The notes: generated from the letters alone by a model not told the origin. Positions 45,699-55,593 are shown, numbered from the stretch's first letter. The stretch: 64,000 nt of DNA from Motilimonas pumila (GCF_003596335.1 NZ_QZCH01000002.1:1-64000); one strand, 5' to 3'. Made by a program: numbers and translations.

Positions 45699-46950
45699 CC
45701 CTTGGATCCTTTTGGCTATGAGAAGCGTGTGGCTTACGGCTTAATATCAGACTGCATTGGTTGCCCAGGTAATCGATGTGATGACACAGCAAGCGTTGTA
45801 TATTGGCTGAGGGCTGGCATTGCGTTACATAATTCAGCTTGTCGGCTAGCGGTCGTTGAGCAGCCAAGTGAACAGGCGCGAGGTAGCCATGTTTAAGCTG
45901 TAAACAAGCGTAAAATAAGCTTGTTGCGGCGGCAGCGCCGAGGGTAAAGCCCGTATTTGCGGTACTGGAAACGATGGCGGTATCTGCGCCAAAGACCCGG
46001 TAAATCGCGTGTGCTTCAGCTTCATCAAGTTGTGCAATACCGGCACTGGTTACTTGTATCGCATCAATATCACTCGGCTGTAAGTTTGCCGCGGCGAGTA
46101 CCTGTTTAAGTTGCTGGGTCAGTTGTAAGCAAATTTCGTCACAGGTGAGGGTTAAGATCCGCGACAGGTAGTCGTTTTGATAGGCGTCAATGTAGGCGTA
46201 AGGTGTTTGGCTGACCAAATCGGCCCGCTCTAACCAAAAGCTAACGCCTGCCTCGCTGATTGTTAAGCCCGGCGTTTTGGGGTGTTCAAGGGCTAATAAA
46301 TCTTGCTGTTGGAGTAAAAACTGTTGCTCTATGGTGGGATCCATTTCTGAGGCTCCCGCTAATACTCGCTCACTGCGACCGTCAACGATGCTTTGAAAAG
46401 CTTCTCCCATGGCTATAGCACCACCGCTAGGGCCATTAATCACACTGTAGCTAATGCCTTTCAGGCCATATTGAATAGATATTTGGCCGCCGGTTGTATT
46501 GGGTAATCGAGGCAATATCCACAATGGAGGAAATAGGCGATAGCCGTGTTCACCAAGTGCTTGGTAGTCAATTTCCCCTTGACTGTCTAGGCTCGCCAGG
46601 TATGGCGCAGCGGCATTAATAATGCCTTGACTCATAAAGGCACCGAAGATAATGCCATGCTGCTCACCGTTGGCGGCAAGCACCGCTGGGGCTATTTGAC
46701 TGTCGCTGACAGCTAAGGTTGCGCTGGCAATACCAAGCTTGGCTTGGCGCGTCAGCATACGAATCGATTTTTTATCTTTAATCAGCTGTTTCGGTTCAAA
46801 ATCGGCCACCACTCCCTGCTTAAAAGGCAATTGGTGATGGCAAGTCAAGGGAACATGACCGGCTTGATGTTGTTGAATGTGTTGCTCAAGGCTGATGCCA
46901 AGAGGTGTTAACGCCCCGACACCGGTGATAGCGACCGCTGAGGTGTTCAT
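45688..46950 (-). CDS. Chain-length-factor-like KS homologue without active-site residues
   Basis: A 420-residue KS-fold protein. The active-site Cys position reads Pro174 (INGPSGGAIA), the NAHGTGT region reads TSAGIAQ, and the SKSLLGH region reads STANTGFTLG, so Cys and both His are all lost while the fold is kept. This is the pattern of chain-length factors that pair with an active KS in type II polyketide systems. The adjacent active KS (46962-48230), 11 bp upstream, is the likely partner. Confidence 0.82.
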   Translation of the reverse strand: MNTSAVAITGVGALTPLGISLEQHIQQHQAGHVPLTCHHQLPFKQGVVADFEPKQLIKDKKSIRMLTRQAKLGIASATLAVSDSQIAPAVLAANGEQHGIIFGAFMSQGIINAAAPYLASLDSQGEIDYQALGEHGYRLFPPLWILPRLPNTTGGQISIQYGLKGISYSVINGPSGGAIAMGEAFQSIVDGRSERVLAGASEMDPTIEQQFLLQQQDLLALEHPKTPGLTISEAGVSFWLERADLVSQTPYAYIDAYQNDYLSRILTLTCDEICLQLTQQLKQVLAAANLQPSDIDAIQVTSAGIAQLDEAEAHAIYRVFGADTAIVSSTANTGFTLGAAAATSLFYACLQLKHGYLAPVHLAAQRPLADKLNYVTQCQPSANIQRLLCHHIDYLGNQCSLILSRKPHASHSQKDPRDEQ

Positions 46951-46961
46951 AGTGTAATCCT

Positions 46962-48230
46962 TTAGGGTTCACAAGCAGTGGTAGCTGCTCGTTGGAAAAT
47001 TAAACTGGTATTGCTGCCGCCGATTGCGCTGGAATTATTTAAGCAATACTCCATTGCGTGCGTCTCTGCTATGTTGCCAACTAAGTTGACTGGGCAATCT
47101 TGGGCAGCAGGCTGCAGGTTTAAGTTTGGGTGTAGTCGTTGCTGTTTTAAGCTTTGTACGCAGACGATCGACTCAAGCACGCCACTTGCGGCTAAGGTGT
47201 GCCCTAGTAATGACTTACTGCTGTTCACTTTGGGCCGGTGTGGCAGTAATTGAGCAATGGCTTGGCATTCAGTACGGTCGTTCAGTTTTGTACCCGTACC
47301 GTGGGCATTGACGTATTGAATATCGGTTGCCGTTAATTGAGCATCTGTCAGTGCCATGCTCATGGCGCTTTGCTTACCATGCGCGCTAGGATCGGTGAGC
47401 CGGTGGGCGTCGGTCGTGTTGCCGTAACCGACAATCTTTGCGTGCACCTTGGCTTGGCGCTGATGGGCATGACTCTCCCGCTCTAGCACCATGACGCCAG
47501 CGCCTTCGCCTAATACAAAACCATTTCGGTGTTCAGCAAAGGGCTGAATTCCTTGCGCCAAAGTATGACCAGGGCTGTGCATGTTTAAGCGGCTAAAGCC
47601 AGACAGAAAAGCCGGAGAAATCCGGCTGTCACAGCCCGCAACAATGACGGTATCAGCCTCATTATGTTGCAGCATTTTGTAACCTAAACCGATCGCTTGA
47701 CTGCCGCTGGTACAGGCGTTGACGATGCAACTACTTGGACCTGAAATACCGGTTAAAATCGCTAAGTGGGCCAAGTGAATATTGGCATAAGTTTGCAAAA
47801 ACCAGTTTGGGTTTCGCTCAGTTAAGGCTTGCGCAGTCACGTCTTCGCAGAGGTGGGATGACGCGCCAACTAACAAGGCAACCCTAGGGTTATTGGCCAG
47901 TTTCATGTGTGCTAAATGTGCATCTTGCAAAGCTGTAAACGCTGCATAACAAAGCATTTGGCTGATTCTATGCATATGACGCAACTGCTTTTTCAATGCT
48001 GGCACTTGTTCACCAAAGTCGGCTTGTAATGAAGGCCGCGTACATTGTGCTAACAAGTGCACACCATGCCCTGCAAGGGAGTGGGAAGGCGGCAATGTTT
48101 GAATTCCCGTTTGTCCTGCGAGCATGCGTGACCATACGGTTTCAGTGTCATTCCCTAAGGCGCTACAAATCCCCAACCCGGTTACTGCAATCATAGGCTT
48201 AGGCGGCCTGCTTAAATTGAATGAAATCAA
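46962..48230 (-). CDS. Beta-ketoacyl-ACP synthase (KS), first active copy
   Basis: A 422-residue FabF-type KS with Cys173 (NACTSGSQAI), His310 (NAHGTGT), Lys339 and His344 (SKSLLGH). It is the second gene of the operon, overlapping the ACP gene by 32 nt, and is followed by the CLF-like gene: the usual KS/CLF pair order. Confidence 0.92.
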   Translation of the reverse strand: MISFNLSRPPKPMIAVTGLGICSALGNDTETVWSRMLAGQTGIQTLPPSHSLAGHGVHLLAQCTRPSLQADFGEQVPALKKQLRHMHRISQMLCYAAFTALQDAHLAHMKLANNPRVALLVGASSHLCEDVTAQALTERNPNWFLQTYANIHLAHLAILTGISGPSSCIVNACTSGSQAIGLGYKMLQHNEADTVIVAGCDSRISPAFLSGFSRLNMHSPGHTLAQGIQPFAEHRNGFVLGEGAGVMVLERESHAHQRQAKVHAKIVGYGNTTDAHRLTDPSAHGKQSAMSMALTDAQLTATDIQYVNAHGTGTKLNDRTECQAIAQLLPHRPKVNSSKSLLGHTLAASGVLESIVCVQSLKQQRLHPNLNLQPAAQDCPVNLVGNIAETHAMEYCLNNSSAIGGSNTSLIFQRAATTACEP

Positions 48231-48570
48231 TTAAGCTACTGACATTAAAGAAAGTTTGAGGCTGTTTATGCTCGCTGAATGCCGTCAAACAGGCTTGGTC
48301 AAAGTGTGGGTACTCTTGAGTTAGGCGCTGCAAAGTGTCATCGCTGACGTTACCTTCGGCATCCAAGTAAGTTTGCTGTTGCAAGAAAGCGGGAAAAATA
48401 TCTCCTGGATTAATCTTCAGTTGGTAGGCTTGTTCCAGTGAGTAAATAATATCGACGAAGTCTATCGACTCTGCCGCTAAATCATCGACCAAGTTTGCGG
48501 CAGGGTTAACCTCTTCTGGCTCAACTCCTAATACGTCTACTAAGATTGCTTGAATTTGTTGCTCTAACAT
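48199..48570 (-). CDS. Acyl carrier protein with C-terminal extension
   Basis: A 123-residue ACP. The attachment Ser35 is in LAAESIDFVDI, in place of the usual DSL. The four-helix core covers about 1-80; about 40 further residues (to DFIQFKQAA) are longer than standard ACPs of 75-90 residues. It opens the operon behind a good ggag ribosome site. It would hold the growing chain for the KS, KR and DH proteins after activation by the PPTase of the operon. Confidence 0.9.
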   Translation of the reverse strand: MLEQQIQAILVDVLGVEPEEVNPAANLVDDLAAESIDFVDIIYSLEQAYQLKINPGDIFPAFLQQQTYLDAEGNVSDDTLQRLTQEYPHFDQACLTAFSEHKQPQTFFNVSSLIDFIQFKQAA

Positions 48571-49138
48571 TTGTTACTCCATGTATTTACAAAACACTCA
48601 CTACGAGTCTTTTTTTAACCGTATCAATCTTAAAAAAGTATGTAAATACAATGATTTAAGGGTTTTCCTTTACTTGGGGTGAGCGCAGGCCTACCGCATT
48701 TTTTGCAGTATTTAGCGGCATAAACCGATGTAAATAGGAACGCTAAAATAGTGCTTAACTGAGACTGTGCTACATAGGCCTTACTCCACTTTTCAGTATA
48801 AAAATCTATTTTAAGTTGCTTGAACAGCAAAATGGGTGGTTTGGGGTTGGTAGAATTTGTTAATAAAAGTGACTGGTTTGTAATAAATTTTTTTTAAAAA
48901 AATATGATGATAATGGGAACCGAGTTAGGTTTCAGTCGATTTAATAGTAATTTTTTTGATTTTATTGTTATCACAAGGTAATGATTTTATGGGGCGGATG
49001 AGTGGGCGTGACTTTTTTGTTTAAGCTGTTAGGGTTAGCCTAGCGGTTGCGAGTGAAAGTACAATCTAGCAATAATGGGCGGTGTTATACGCTGTAACAT
49101 CATTGTTGATAAAGTATGCTACAGCATATTGTTCTGAA
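48571..49138. other. Promoter region of the polyketide-like operon
   Basis: 568 bp, AT-rich, between the ScsD-like gene end and the ACP start, both on the minus strand. It must hold the operon promoter. I see no convincing gene; a 66-codon frame at 48630-48830 lacks a ribosome site and family features. No pathway-specific regulator gene is present beside the operon. Confidence 0.5.
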
Positions 49139-49642
49139 TTAGGCCAGCCAGAGTCTCCACCATATTCCTGGCAAACTCGTGAAACCTGTTGTGTAATATT
49201 GAATTTTACCGTCTTTAATGACGACGAGGGTCGGAGTGACTCGTATCCCCCAAGCTGCCCCTAGTCGGTTCTGAGGATCGTTAATGGTATTAAACTCGTA
49301 ATCATGATGCTCTAAATATTGCCTTACCCTATCTGGCTCACCGGATCGTAGGGCCACACTGACAATTTGATAATGCTGGCTAAGCCATGAGACAGCAGGG
49401 CTAACGTAGTTACACACAGGGCACCAAGTTCCCCAGAAGTATATGAGAGTGGGTGCTTGCTGTTGACTGAGTTGCGCGAGGTTTATTGCTTTACCCTCAA
49501 TATCATACACAGTTATATCGGGTATAGGCTGATGAATAAGATCGCGTCCACGCCACCAGTCAGCGACGCTGCTTATGATAAAAAGTAACAACAAAAAACT
49601 GACGCCTTGGCCAGTCCACTTACGCCACTTATTCAATTTCAT
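49139..49642 (-). CDS. Membrane-anchored thioredoxin-like protein (ScsD-like)
   Basis: A 167-residue protein: one N-terminal membrane anchor (about 11-28, GVSFLLLLFIISSVADWW) and a TlpA/thioredoxin domain with WCPVC active site. It resembles ScsD, a periplasmic disulfide oxidoreductase fed with electrons by ScsB. The ATG at 49642 is chosen because aggga lies just before it; the open frame runs further up inside the ScsB-like gene. It overlaps that gene by 14 nt, so they are coupled. Confidence 0.83.
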   Translation of the reverse strand: MKLNKWRKWTGQGVSFLLLLFIISSVADWWRGRDLIHQPIPDITVYDIEGKAINLAQLSQQQAPTLIYFWGTWCPVCNYVSPAVSWLSQHYQIVSVALRSGEPDRVRQYLEHHDYEFNTINDPQNRLGAAWGIRVTPTLVVIKDGKIQYYTTGFTSLPGIWWRLWLA

Positions 49643-51779
49643 CAGTTCCCTTATTTTGTGCTTGTAAATATTCCAGGTTGGATGGCTTTGTATTTGACTG
49701 CTGCTCATCAGGGGTAGTCAGCCCTGAAGCTTGTTGCAGAGCTTGAGTCACGGCAGAAGCAGTTAATATTACCGGCAGCGCAATGCCATGCGGGGCAGAG
49801 GGGCCATAGACAATATTAAAAGGCACGCCATAACGATTATATTGCTGCAAATAATCGTTGATGTGAGCGGCAGGGCGAGTCCAGTCTGCCTGAACCAGTT
49901 TTACTGTGTTGCTTTGTAATTGCTCCACTACGGGAGACTGTAATAACACCCCTACTTTATTAGCTTTGCAGGTAATACACCAGTCTGCGGTAACGTCGAC
50001 AAACACTACATGCCCTGCGTCGACCAATTGCTTTATATTGGTTTGCTTTAAGGGTTGCCACGTTAATTGAGGCAAGGGCGTTTGCCATGATTTACTGGTG
50101 AGTGCTGCGCCGAAGGCAACACAGCCTAGCAGCAGTAACGAGGTGCTTATTACTATCAGGCAAATTCTACCACCATAACGCTTAAGCACTAACCAAGCCC
50201 CTAACAAGCTGAGACAGAGAATAACCAGTACCAGTGCAGCCATGCTGATAAATTGAGCCAATAAGTAACCTATCCATACACTCGTAGCGAGCAGCATGAA
50301 AGCAAAGAGGTATTTCAGCCAACCCATCCAGGGGCCTGGCTTTGGTAGTAATCGCGCGGTTTGTGGCCATGCGGCAACGAGCAGCCAAGGGGCGGCCATA
50401 CCTAGACCAAGAAAAGTGAAGATAATCATCATGCTTGTATTGCTGGCAGCCAGAGCAAAAGCCACTGCGGTACCAAGAAAAGGCGCGCTGCACGGGGTGG
50501 CTAGCAAGGTGGCAAACATGCCCTGTAAGAAATGACCTTGATAGCCTTTATTACCACTGGTTGCTAACCGAGTTTGCCAGCGGCTGGGCAACTGAATGTC
50601 AAACCAACCAAGTAGGTTAAATGCAAAAATAGTGGTCACTAATAACATTAACGCCAGGAACCAAGGCTGCTGAAACTGTATTCCCCAGCCTATACTTTTA
50701 CCACTGACCTTGAGTAGCAAAAGCGCGGTAGCAATGAGCCAGAATGAGACTACTATTCCCGCTGCGGATGCTAAAAATTGCCTCCTCAAATGAGCCTGGT
50801 CATGGTTTGGCACCCTTATGATACTGTTTAATTTGAGTCCTAACACGGGTAATACGCAGGGCATGAAATTTAAAATAAAGCCACCCATGAGGGCAATCAG
50901 CCAGATTGGTAGCTTGCTACCAGCGGGTGGTTCAAAAGGTAAACCTTGTGCTGCGGTCGCGTGATACTCACCAGCGAAATGCTCATCAGCAACCGTGATG
51001 CTTAGGCTTTTACCAGTCAAGTTGGCCTCACTTAGCCAACCTTTTCCCGCAGCAATTAGCTTAAGTTGATCACCGTCTTGCCATTGTTTCAGAACGCTAA
51101 AATGCGTGTCTTCAGCGCCATCAATAAAAACTGTCGGTTGCTGCCATACCCTGCCTTTTAGCGCGAGACTCAGGGTTTGGCTGCTTTGGTGCCACACTAC
51201 TTGAGTGAGTTCAGCTTGGGGATCTGGTTGCGGCACTAAGCTCAGAGCTTGGCCGTAAGCAAATGCACTGTCTTGGTTCGCTTTGCGCTGTTTGGGATCG
51301 ATATCAAGTATAATTGGGTAGTCGGTTAAGACGCAAACACTGGTGCAACTTGGCAGCGTTAATGTCGCGCGTAAACGTATTGGCTGGGTGATATCTTCTG
51401 CCACTAGGTGCAACGGAAAGGCAACGGCTTGTTGGTACCCTACGGTGTTGATTCCAAGAATGTTAAACGTTTCAGGCAAGGGCCAAAGCCAATCGATTGC
51501 TGCGAGGTTGTCTGAATGTTGCCACTCGATACTGGGAGCAACACCCCCTTCACCAGGCGAGCGCCAATAGGTCTTCCAACCATCATTCAGCTGCACCTGT
51601 AAAACGCTAAATACCCGCTTGTTGCTGGTATCAACCTGCCCGGTGGTAGAAAGCCTCACTTTGACGGGCGGGTGATTTTCATTAGTGATCCACTGACTGT
51701 CTGCAGCTTGAGTAGTGGCACTCGCTAATGCGAATAAACACCAAGCTATGAATATTTGCGTTTTCACTCTCTTCCTCAT
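49629..51779 (-). CDS. DsbD/ScsB-type transmembrane disulfide reductase
   Basis: A 716-residue protein: signal peptide (ATTQA), a long periplasmic N-terminal domain with an SCTSVC cysteine pair, about eight membrane helices (about 290-570) with the redox Cys pairs FMPCVLP and TPCSAPFLG, and a C-terminal periplasmic thioredoxin domain with DWCITCK. It moves electrons from cytoplasmic thioredoxin to periplasmic partners. The long N-terminus and an adjacent ScsD-like gene favour ScsB (linked to copper and oxidative stress) over housekeeping DsbD. Confidence 0.88.
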   Translation of the reverse strand: MRKRVKTQIFIAWCLFALASATTQAADSQWITNENHPPVKVRLSTTGQVDTSNKRVFSVLQVQLNDGWKTYWRSPGEGGVAPSIEWQHSDNLAAIDWLWPLPETFNILGINTVGYQQAVAFPLHLVAEDITQPIRLRATLTLPSCTSVCVLTDYPIILDIDPKQRKANQDSAFAYGQALSLVPQPDPQAELTQVVWHQSSQTLSLALKGRVWQQPTVFIDGAEDTHFSVLKQWQDGDQLKLIAAGKGWLSEANLTGKSLSITVADEHFAGEYHATAAQGLPFEPPAGSKLPIWLIALMGGFILNFMPCVLPVLGLKLNSIIRVPNHDQAHLRRQFLASAAGIVVSFWLIATALLLLKVSGKSIGWGIQFQQPWFLALMLLVTTIFAFNLLGWFDIQLPSRWQTRLATSGNKGYQGHFLQGMFATLLATPCSAPFLGTAVAFALAASNTSMMIIFTFLGLGMAAPWLLVAAWPQTARLLPKPGPWMGWLKYLFAFMLLATSVWIGYLLAQFISMAALVLVILCLSLLGAWLVLKRYGGRICLIVISTSLLLLGCVAFGAALTSKSWQTPLPQLTWQPLKQTNIKQLVDAGHVVFVDVTADWCITCKANKVGVLLQSPVVEQLQSNTVKLVQADWTRPAAHINDYLQQYNRYGVPFNIVYGPSAPHGIALPVILTASAVTQALQQASGLTTPDEQQSNTKPSNLEYLQAQNKGTDEIE

Positions 51780-52259
51780 TATGGTTTCGGCGAACGGCCT
51801 GAAAGATATGAACCGGCATTATCGATAAATCTTTCAGATGAAGCTTCTTCTTTAGTTGCATACGTCTAAATTGCGCCTAAGCAGAGCGGGTGAGTATTCA
51901 TTGCCGTCAATGGCAAGTTTGATACACGAGTGGGGTACTGAAAAAATTGGCTCGGATGCAGCTTGCTGAACGTACCATCAAGGTTGGCCCATTCAGCGGA
52001 CAGCAAGTTCAATCCTGCAGCCGCGCCATAAATTTATCAAGCAAATATAACTAGAGGAAATCTCAATGTATCTGCTCACACCTAGAATACAAGGTAACTT
52101 GAGGAAAATTACCTTAGTTTACGTAAGCTGACATTGCGTACACGGCGATAAGTGTATGTTTGTTAATGTAATGGCCTTGGTTCTATGGTTGAGGTATGGT
52201 GCCATCATCGGCTAAAATAAAAGCATCAAAAAAATCAAAGTAAACATAAAGGGATTATT
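51780..52259. other. Intergenic region, nothing recognised
   Basis: 480 bp between the divergent ScsB-like gene and the interrupted glycosyltransferase. It should contain promoters for both. No RNA, repeat or gene was seen. A ribosome site aaaggg precedes 52260. Confidence 0.5.
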
Positions 52260-53876
52260 ATGTTTGCTGAGATAGTGCAATGGACGTCACTGCTTTCACT
52301 GCTGGTGATGGTTGTCGCAACTGTGTATTTTTCACTTCGAAATTTTAGCTGGATTAATCAAGCCCCTCTGGGTTATCAAGGTTGCCACCCCAGTTGGCGG
52401 AGCTTTAGTGGACATCAAAATTGGCAATTATTGTGGCAAATCAGTTTGGCCGTCATTGCCAGTCGGCTATTACTGTTTGCGGTGGTGCAGATTGTTTTTC
52501 ATTTGATCCACCCAAGTGATAATGATTTGCTGACGATATTTCGAGATCTTTGGTACCGTTGGGATACTAATAGTTTCTTATCGATCGCAGACAATGGTTA
52601 CGTGAATGAGGGTAAAGACCGCTTGCTGCTGGTTTTTTATCCCTTGTATCCGGTGTTAGTGCATTTAATGACTTATCTGATCCCCGATACATTTTTTGCT
52701 GCGGTAGCCGTTTCTAACATTTGTCTGATTTTGGCTTGTTTTACCTTGTTTAAATTGGTCATGTTCGAATTCCATCAGCGCGACATTGCTGCTGCCAGCG
52801 TTAAATACCTACTTAACCTGAACTCGGGATGATGAGTGTCGTAATTATATGATAAATAATAAAACTTTAATTAAGTACAAACTTACCACTCCCGAAATAA
52901 CCTAATTTTGCCACAATACTGATAGTTTGGTTCCTGTCAAGGCGGAGCCACATGTCCAATAGCCCGCTATTGGCAGTGGCGACAACGCAGAAAGGGACCC
53001 AAATAGCTGTGTTGTGAGGCGCTGCTTATCCCGAGTTCAGGTTACTTATTTACCCTTTTTCATTTTTTGCTTCGATTGCTTATACCGAAAGTTCGTTATT
53101 TGTTGATGTCGCTAGCGTGTTTTTATTTTTGTCGCAGGGGGATATTTCCTGCTGCGGCAATGTTTGGTTTTGCTGCTGCGTTGACCCGGAATCATGGCGT
53201 TTTATTGCTTGTGCCCATGGTGTATTAGGTATTAAGGCAAGGTCGTTACATCACCGAGGCATCGGTGCATGCGAAATGCCGTTATTACCTAAGCTCAGGT
53301 TTGGCTTGTTGTGCATTGCCGTTAGGTATAGGTACCTATTTGATCATCAACAAATGGGTAAGTGGCGACTGGTTTCAATTTTTAGTTTATCAAAAAGAAA
53401 ACTGGCACAATTCATTTGGCTTTTTTGCTCAGAATTTAGCAACTTTTTTCAACTTGGTAAGAGAAGCGGAATTTTTCGTGGCTGTTGGCACTTGGCTACC
53501 GACCCTGATGTTATTCTTTTTCTGTTTGGCGGAACTTGCTTTGTGTATGAGGCGTTTACCACAAGCCTATATTTTGTATGGGTTGGTAAATTTATTTATC
53601 TCGTATTCACCCTCATGATTGTTAAGTGGTCCTCGTTACCTACTCGGTATGTTTCCATTATTCATTGGCTTGGCCGTGTTCGCTCACCAATACAAAAAGT
53701 TAGGCGCTATTTTAGATAAGTTGATGCTGACCTTATTGGTGCTTTATTGCGTGATTTTCTTTCGTAATGGAGTGTATTTGGCAAAATCAGCCCGTATTCT
53801 ATTTCGAATAAAGTGCCATACAGTCCACCCAAGTATTAATTGCGTTAAGCTCGACCCTTATCCCCATAAGTGTTGA
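52260..53876 (+). pseudogene. Interrupted membrane mannosyltransferase-like gene (PIG-V-like)
   Basis: The first 185 codons encode membrane helices and the WYRWDTNSFLSIADNGY motif typical of PIG-V-like GT-C mannosyltransferases. A MITE-like element then breaks the frame. Removing the element and one target repeat rejoins the protein as KYLLIYPFSFFA, the expected next helix. The remainder is also broken: a frameshift near 53101-53106 (the frame resumes as MSLACFYFCRR), a TAG at 53226 and a TGA at 53616. The last part (GPRYLLGMFPLFIGLAVF) fits the family C-terminus. The native enzyme would have used a polyprenyl-linked sugar at the membrane. It is almost certainly non-functional. Confidence 0.85.
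52816..53042. mobile_element. 227-bp MITE-like insertion
   Basis: Perfect 15-bp terminal inverted repeats, acctgaactcgggat (52816-52830) and atcccgagttcaggt (53028-53042), flanked by the 6-bp direct repeat TACTTA (52810-52815 and 53043-53048). There is no transposase inside. Excision restores the host reading frame, which confirms the borders. It was probably moved by an IS with matching ends elsewhere in the genome. Confidence 0.9.
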
Positions 53877-54216
53877 ATAAACCGTAATAACAAGCAGGTG
53901 AACTGTATGTCCTCTTGATTTGAAGGAGGTTAAGGCTTGCGCCTTGTACATAAGTATAGCCAGTTGCCATGAGATAAAATTGCCAATAATAAGAACGGTT
54001 CGTTGTCGTTTATGTTAAGTAGTTTAAGTTGTTGATCTTTAATTGATAGCTCAAAGTTCTGCGTTTTAAATTAGTGCTTTTTTAAGCCTTAAGGCGTCTC
54101 GCTCTTTGCCGCATCACTCGGATATATCGCTTTCCATATCTGTATCTAGCTTAACGCTGGATGCGGTGCTTAGCATCAAGTAAACTAGCTTAAGTTACAG
54201 CTTTTAAGGAACAGAA
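53877..54216. other. Intergenic region before ubiE
   Basis: 340 bp. It holds the ubiE promoter and a short hairpin aaggcttgcgcctt (53931-53944). Nothing else was recognised. Confidence 0.5.
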
Positions 54217-54972
54217 ATGACACAGCAAGCGGACGATACAACGCATTTTGGTTATCAGACCGTTGCCACTGAAGACAAGGTGGAGAAGGTAGCAGAGGTA
54301 TTTCACTCTGTGGCTGCCAAATACGATGTGATGAACGACTTGATGTCTTTTGGCATTCATCGGGTATGGAAGCGCTTTACTATTGACTGCTCCGGTATTC
54401 GCCCGGGCCAAAAAGTGCTGGATTTGGCAGGAGGAACGGGTGATTTAACGGCTAAGTTCTCACGAGTGGTGGGGTCGCAGGGCCATGTCGTACTCGCCGA
54501 TATCAATGATTCAATGCTAAAAGTAGGGCGCGCCAAATTGCGCGACTTGGGTATTGAAGGCAATGTTGAATACGTACAAGCCAATGCCGAAGCATTACCG
54601 TTTCCTGATAATCATTTCGATTTAATCACTATCGCTTTTGGTTTACGCAATGTGACTGATAAAGATAAAGCGCTACGCTCAATGTATCGAGTGTTGAAAC
54701 CGGGTGGGCGCTTGTTGGTATTAGAATTTTCGAAGACCGAGCAGGCGTTGTTAAGTAAAGCTTACGACTTTTATTCGTTCAATATATTGCCTGGCATGGG
54801 CAAGGTCGTGGCGAATGATGCAGACAGCTATCGTTATTTAGCCGAAAGTATCCGTATGCACCCCGATCAAGAAACGCTAAAAGGCATGATGCAAGATGCC
54901 GAATTTGAAGGCGTAGAATACTTTAACTTAACGGGGGGCATCGTTGCCTTGCACCGTGGGTATAAATTTTAG
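54217..54972 (+). CDS. ubiE: Ubiquinone/menaquinone C-methyltransferase
   Basis: A 251-residue SAM-dependent methyltransferase for C-methylation in ubiquinone and menaquinone synthesis. Motif I is [12 protein letters not shown], and the family signatures [17 protein letters not shown] and NILPGMGKV are present. It has a good aagga ribosome site and starts the ubi block. Confidence 0.98.
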   Translation: MTQQADDTTHFGYQTVATEDKVEKVAEVFHSVAAKYDVMNDLMSFGIHRVWKRFTIDCSGIRPGQKVLDLAGGTGDLTAKFSRVVGSQGHVVLADINDSMLKVGRAKLRDLGIEGNVEYVQANAEALPFPDNHFDLITIAFGLRNVTDKDKALRSMYRVLKPGGRLLVLEFSKTEQALLSKAYDFYSFNILPGMGKVVANDADSYRYLAESIRMHPDQETLKGMMQDAEFEGVEYFNLTGGIVALHRGYKF

Positions 54973-54981
54973 GAGCTTGTT

Positions 54982-55593
54982 ATGCCATTGTTGAACTTAC
55001 TCAGTGCTGGTATTGAAACCGGCATCAATACCTTGCAAAAGTGGGATCAACAAGGAGCTAACCGTCGCCAAAGACTTGCTGGGCGAGTCTTTTCCATGGA
55101 GCTTAAAGAATTAGCACAGCCGTTCTTTTTTGTTGTGTCTGCGCAGCAAGTCGATGTTTTAGGCCGTTTTGAAGGTAATCCGGATGTTGCCGTAAAGTTG
55201 TCGGTGAGTGCGCTCGAAGATCTAAAAGACAGCGGCAAGACCACTCAGCTGATCAAACAAGACAAGCTCGAAGTAGAAGGCGATATTCAGTTACTGCAGC
55301 AATTTGCTGAGTTGTTAACTGAGATGGAGATTGATTGGGAAGAAGAGCTGTCTCACTACGTCGGGGATGTCGTGGCTCATAAGCTTTGTTATGGCGCGAA
55401 GCAGCTTAAACAAGGCGCTCAAAAACAAGCCTGCCGGTTACAAGGGAACTTAGCCGAAATCATCACCGAAGAATATCGGTTAGCACCAGGACCACTCGAA
55501 GTGGCACATTTTTGCGATGAAGTTAGCGTGCTTGCAGAGCAACTGCAAGCCCTTGAAATGCGTTTAGCTAAGTTGGAGCCAAGCTGCGAATGA
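54982..55593 (+). CDS. ubiJ: Ubiquinone biosynthesis accessory factor (SCP2 domain)
   Basis: A 203-residue UbiJ. It has an N-terminal SCP2 lipid-binding domain (about 20-115) and a C-terminal helical region with a coiled coil ([17 protein letters not shown]). It binds ubiquinone intermediates and supports the Ubi complex. It lies between ubiE and ubiB as in E. coli and overlaps ubiB by 4 nt. Confidence 0.95.
   Translation: MPLLNLLSAGIETGINTLQKWDQQGANRRQRLAGRVFSMELKELAQPFFFVVSAQQVDVLGRFEGNPDVAVKLSVSALEDLKDSGKTTQLIKQDKLEVEGDIQLLQQFAELLTEMEIDWEEELSHYVGDVVAHKLCYGAKQLKQGAQKQACRLQGNLAEIITEEYRLAPGPLEVAHFCDEVSVLAEQLQALEMRLAKLEPSCE

Noticed and set aside
37164-48570. Aryl-polyene or PUFA-synthase cluster
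   Set aside because: No ammonia-lyase, glycosyltransferase, MMPL exporter or FabZ-type dehydratase as in aryl-polyene clusters, and no ER, AT or megasynthase as in Pfa clusters.
48630-48830. 66-codon minus-strand frame upstream of the ACP gene
   Set aside because: AT-rich intergenic DNA with no ribosome site and no similarity to any family I know.
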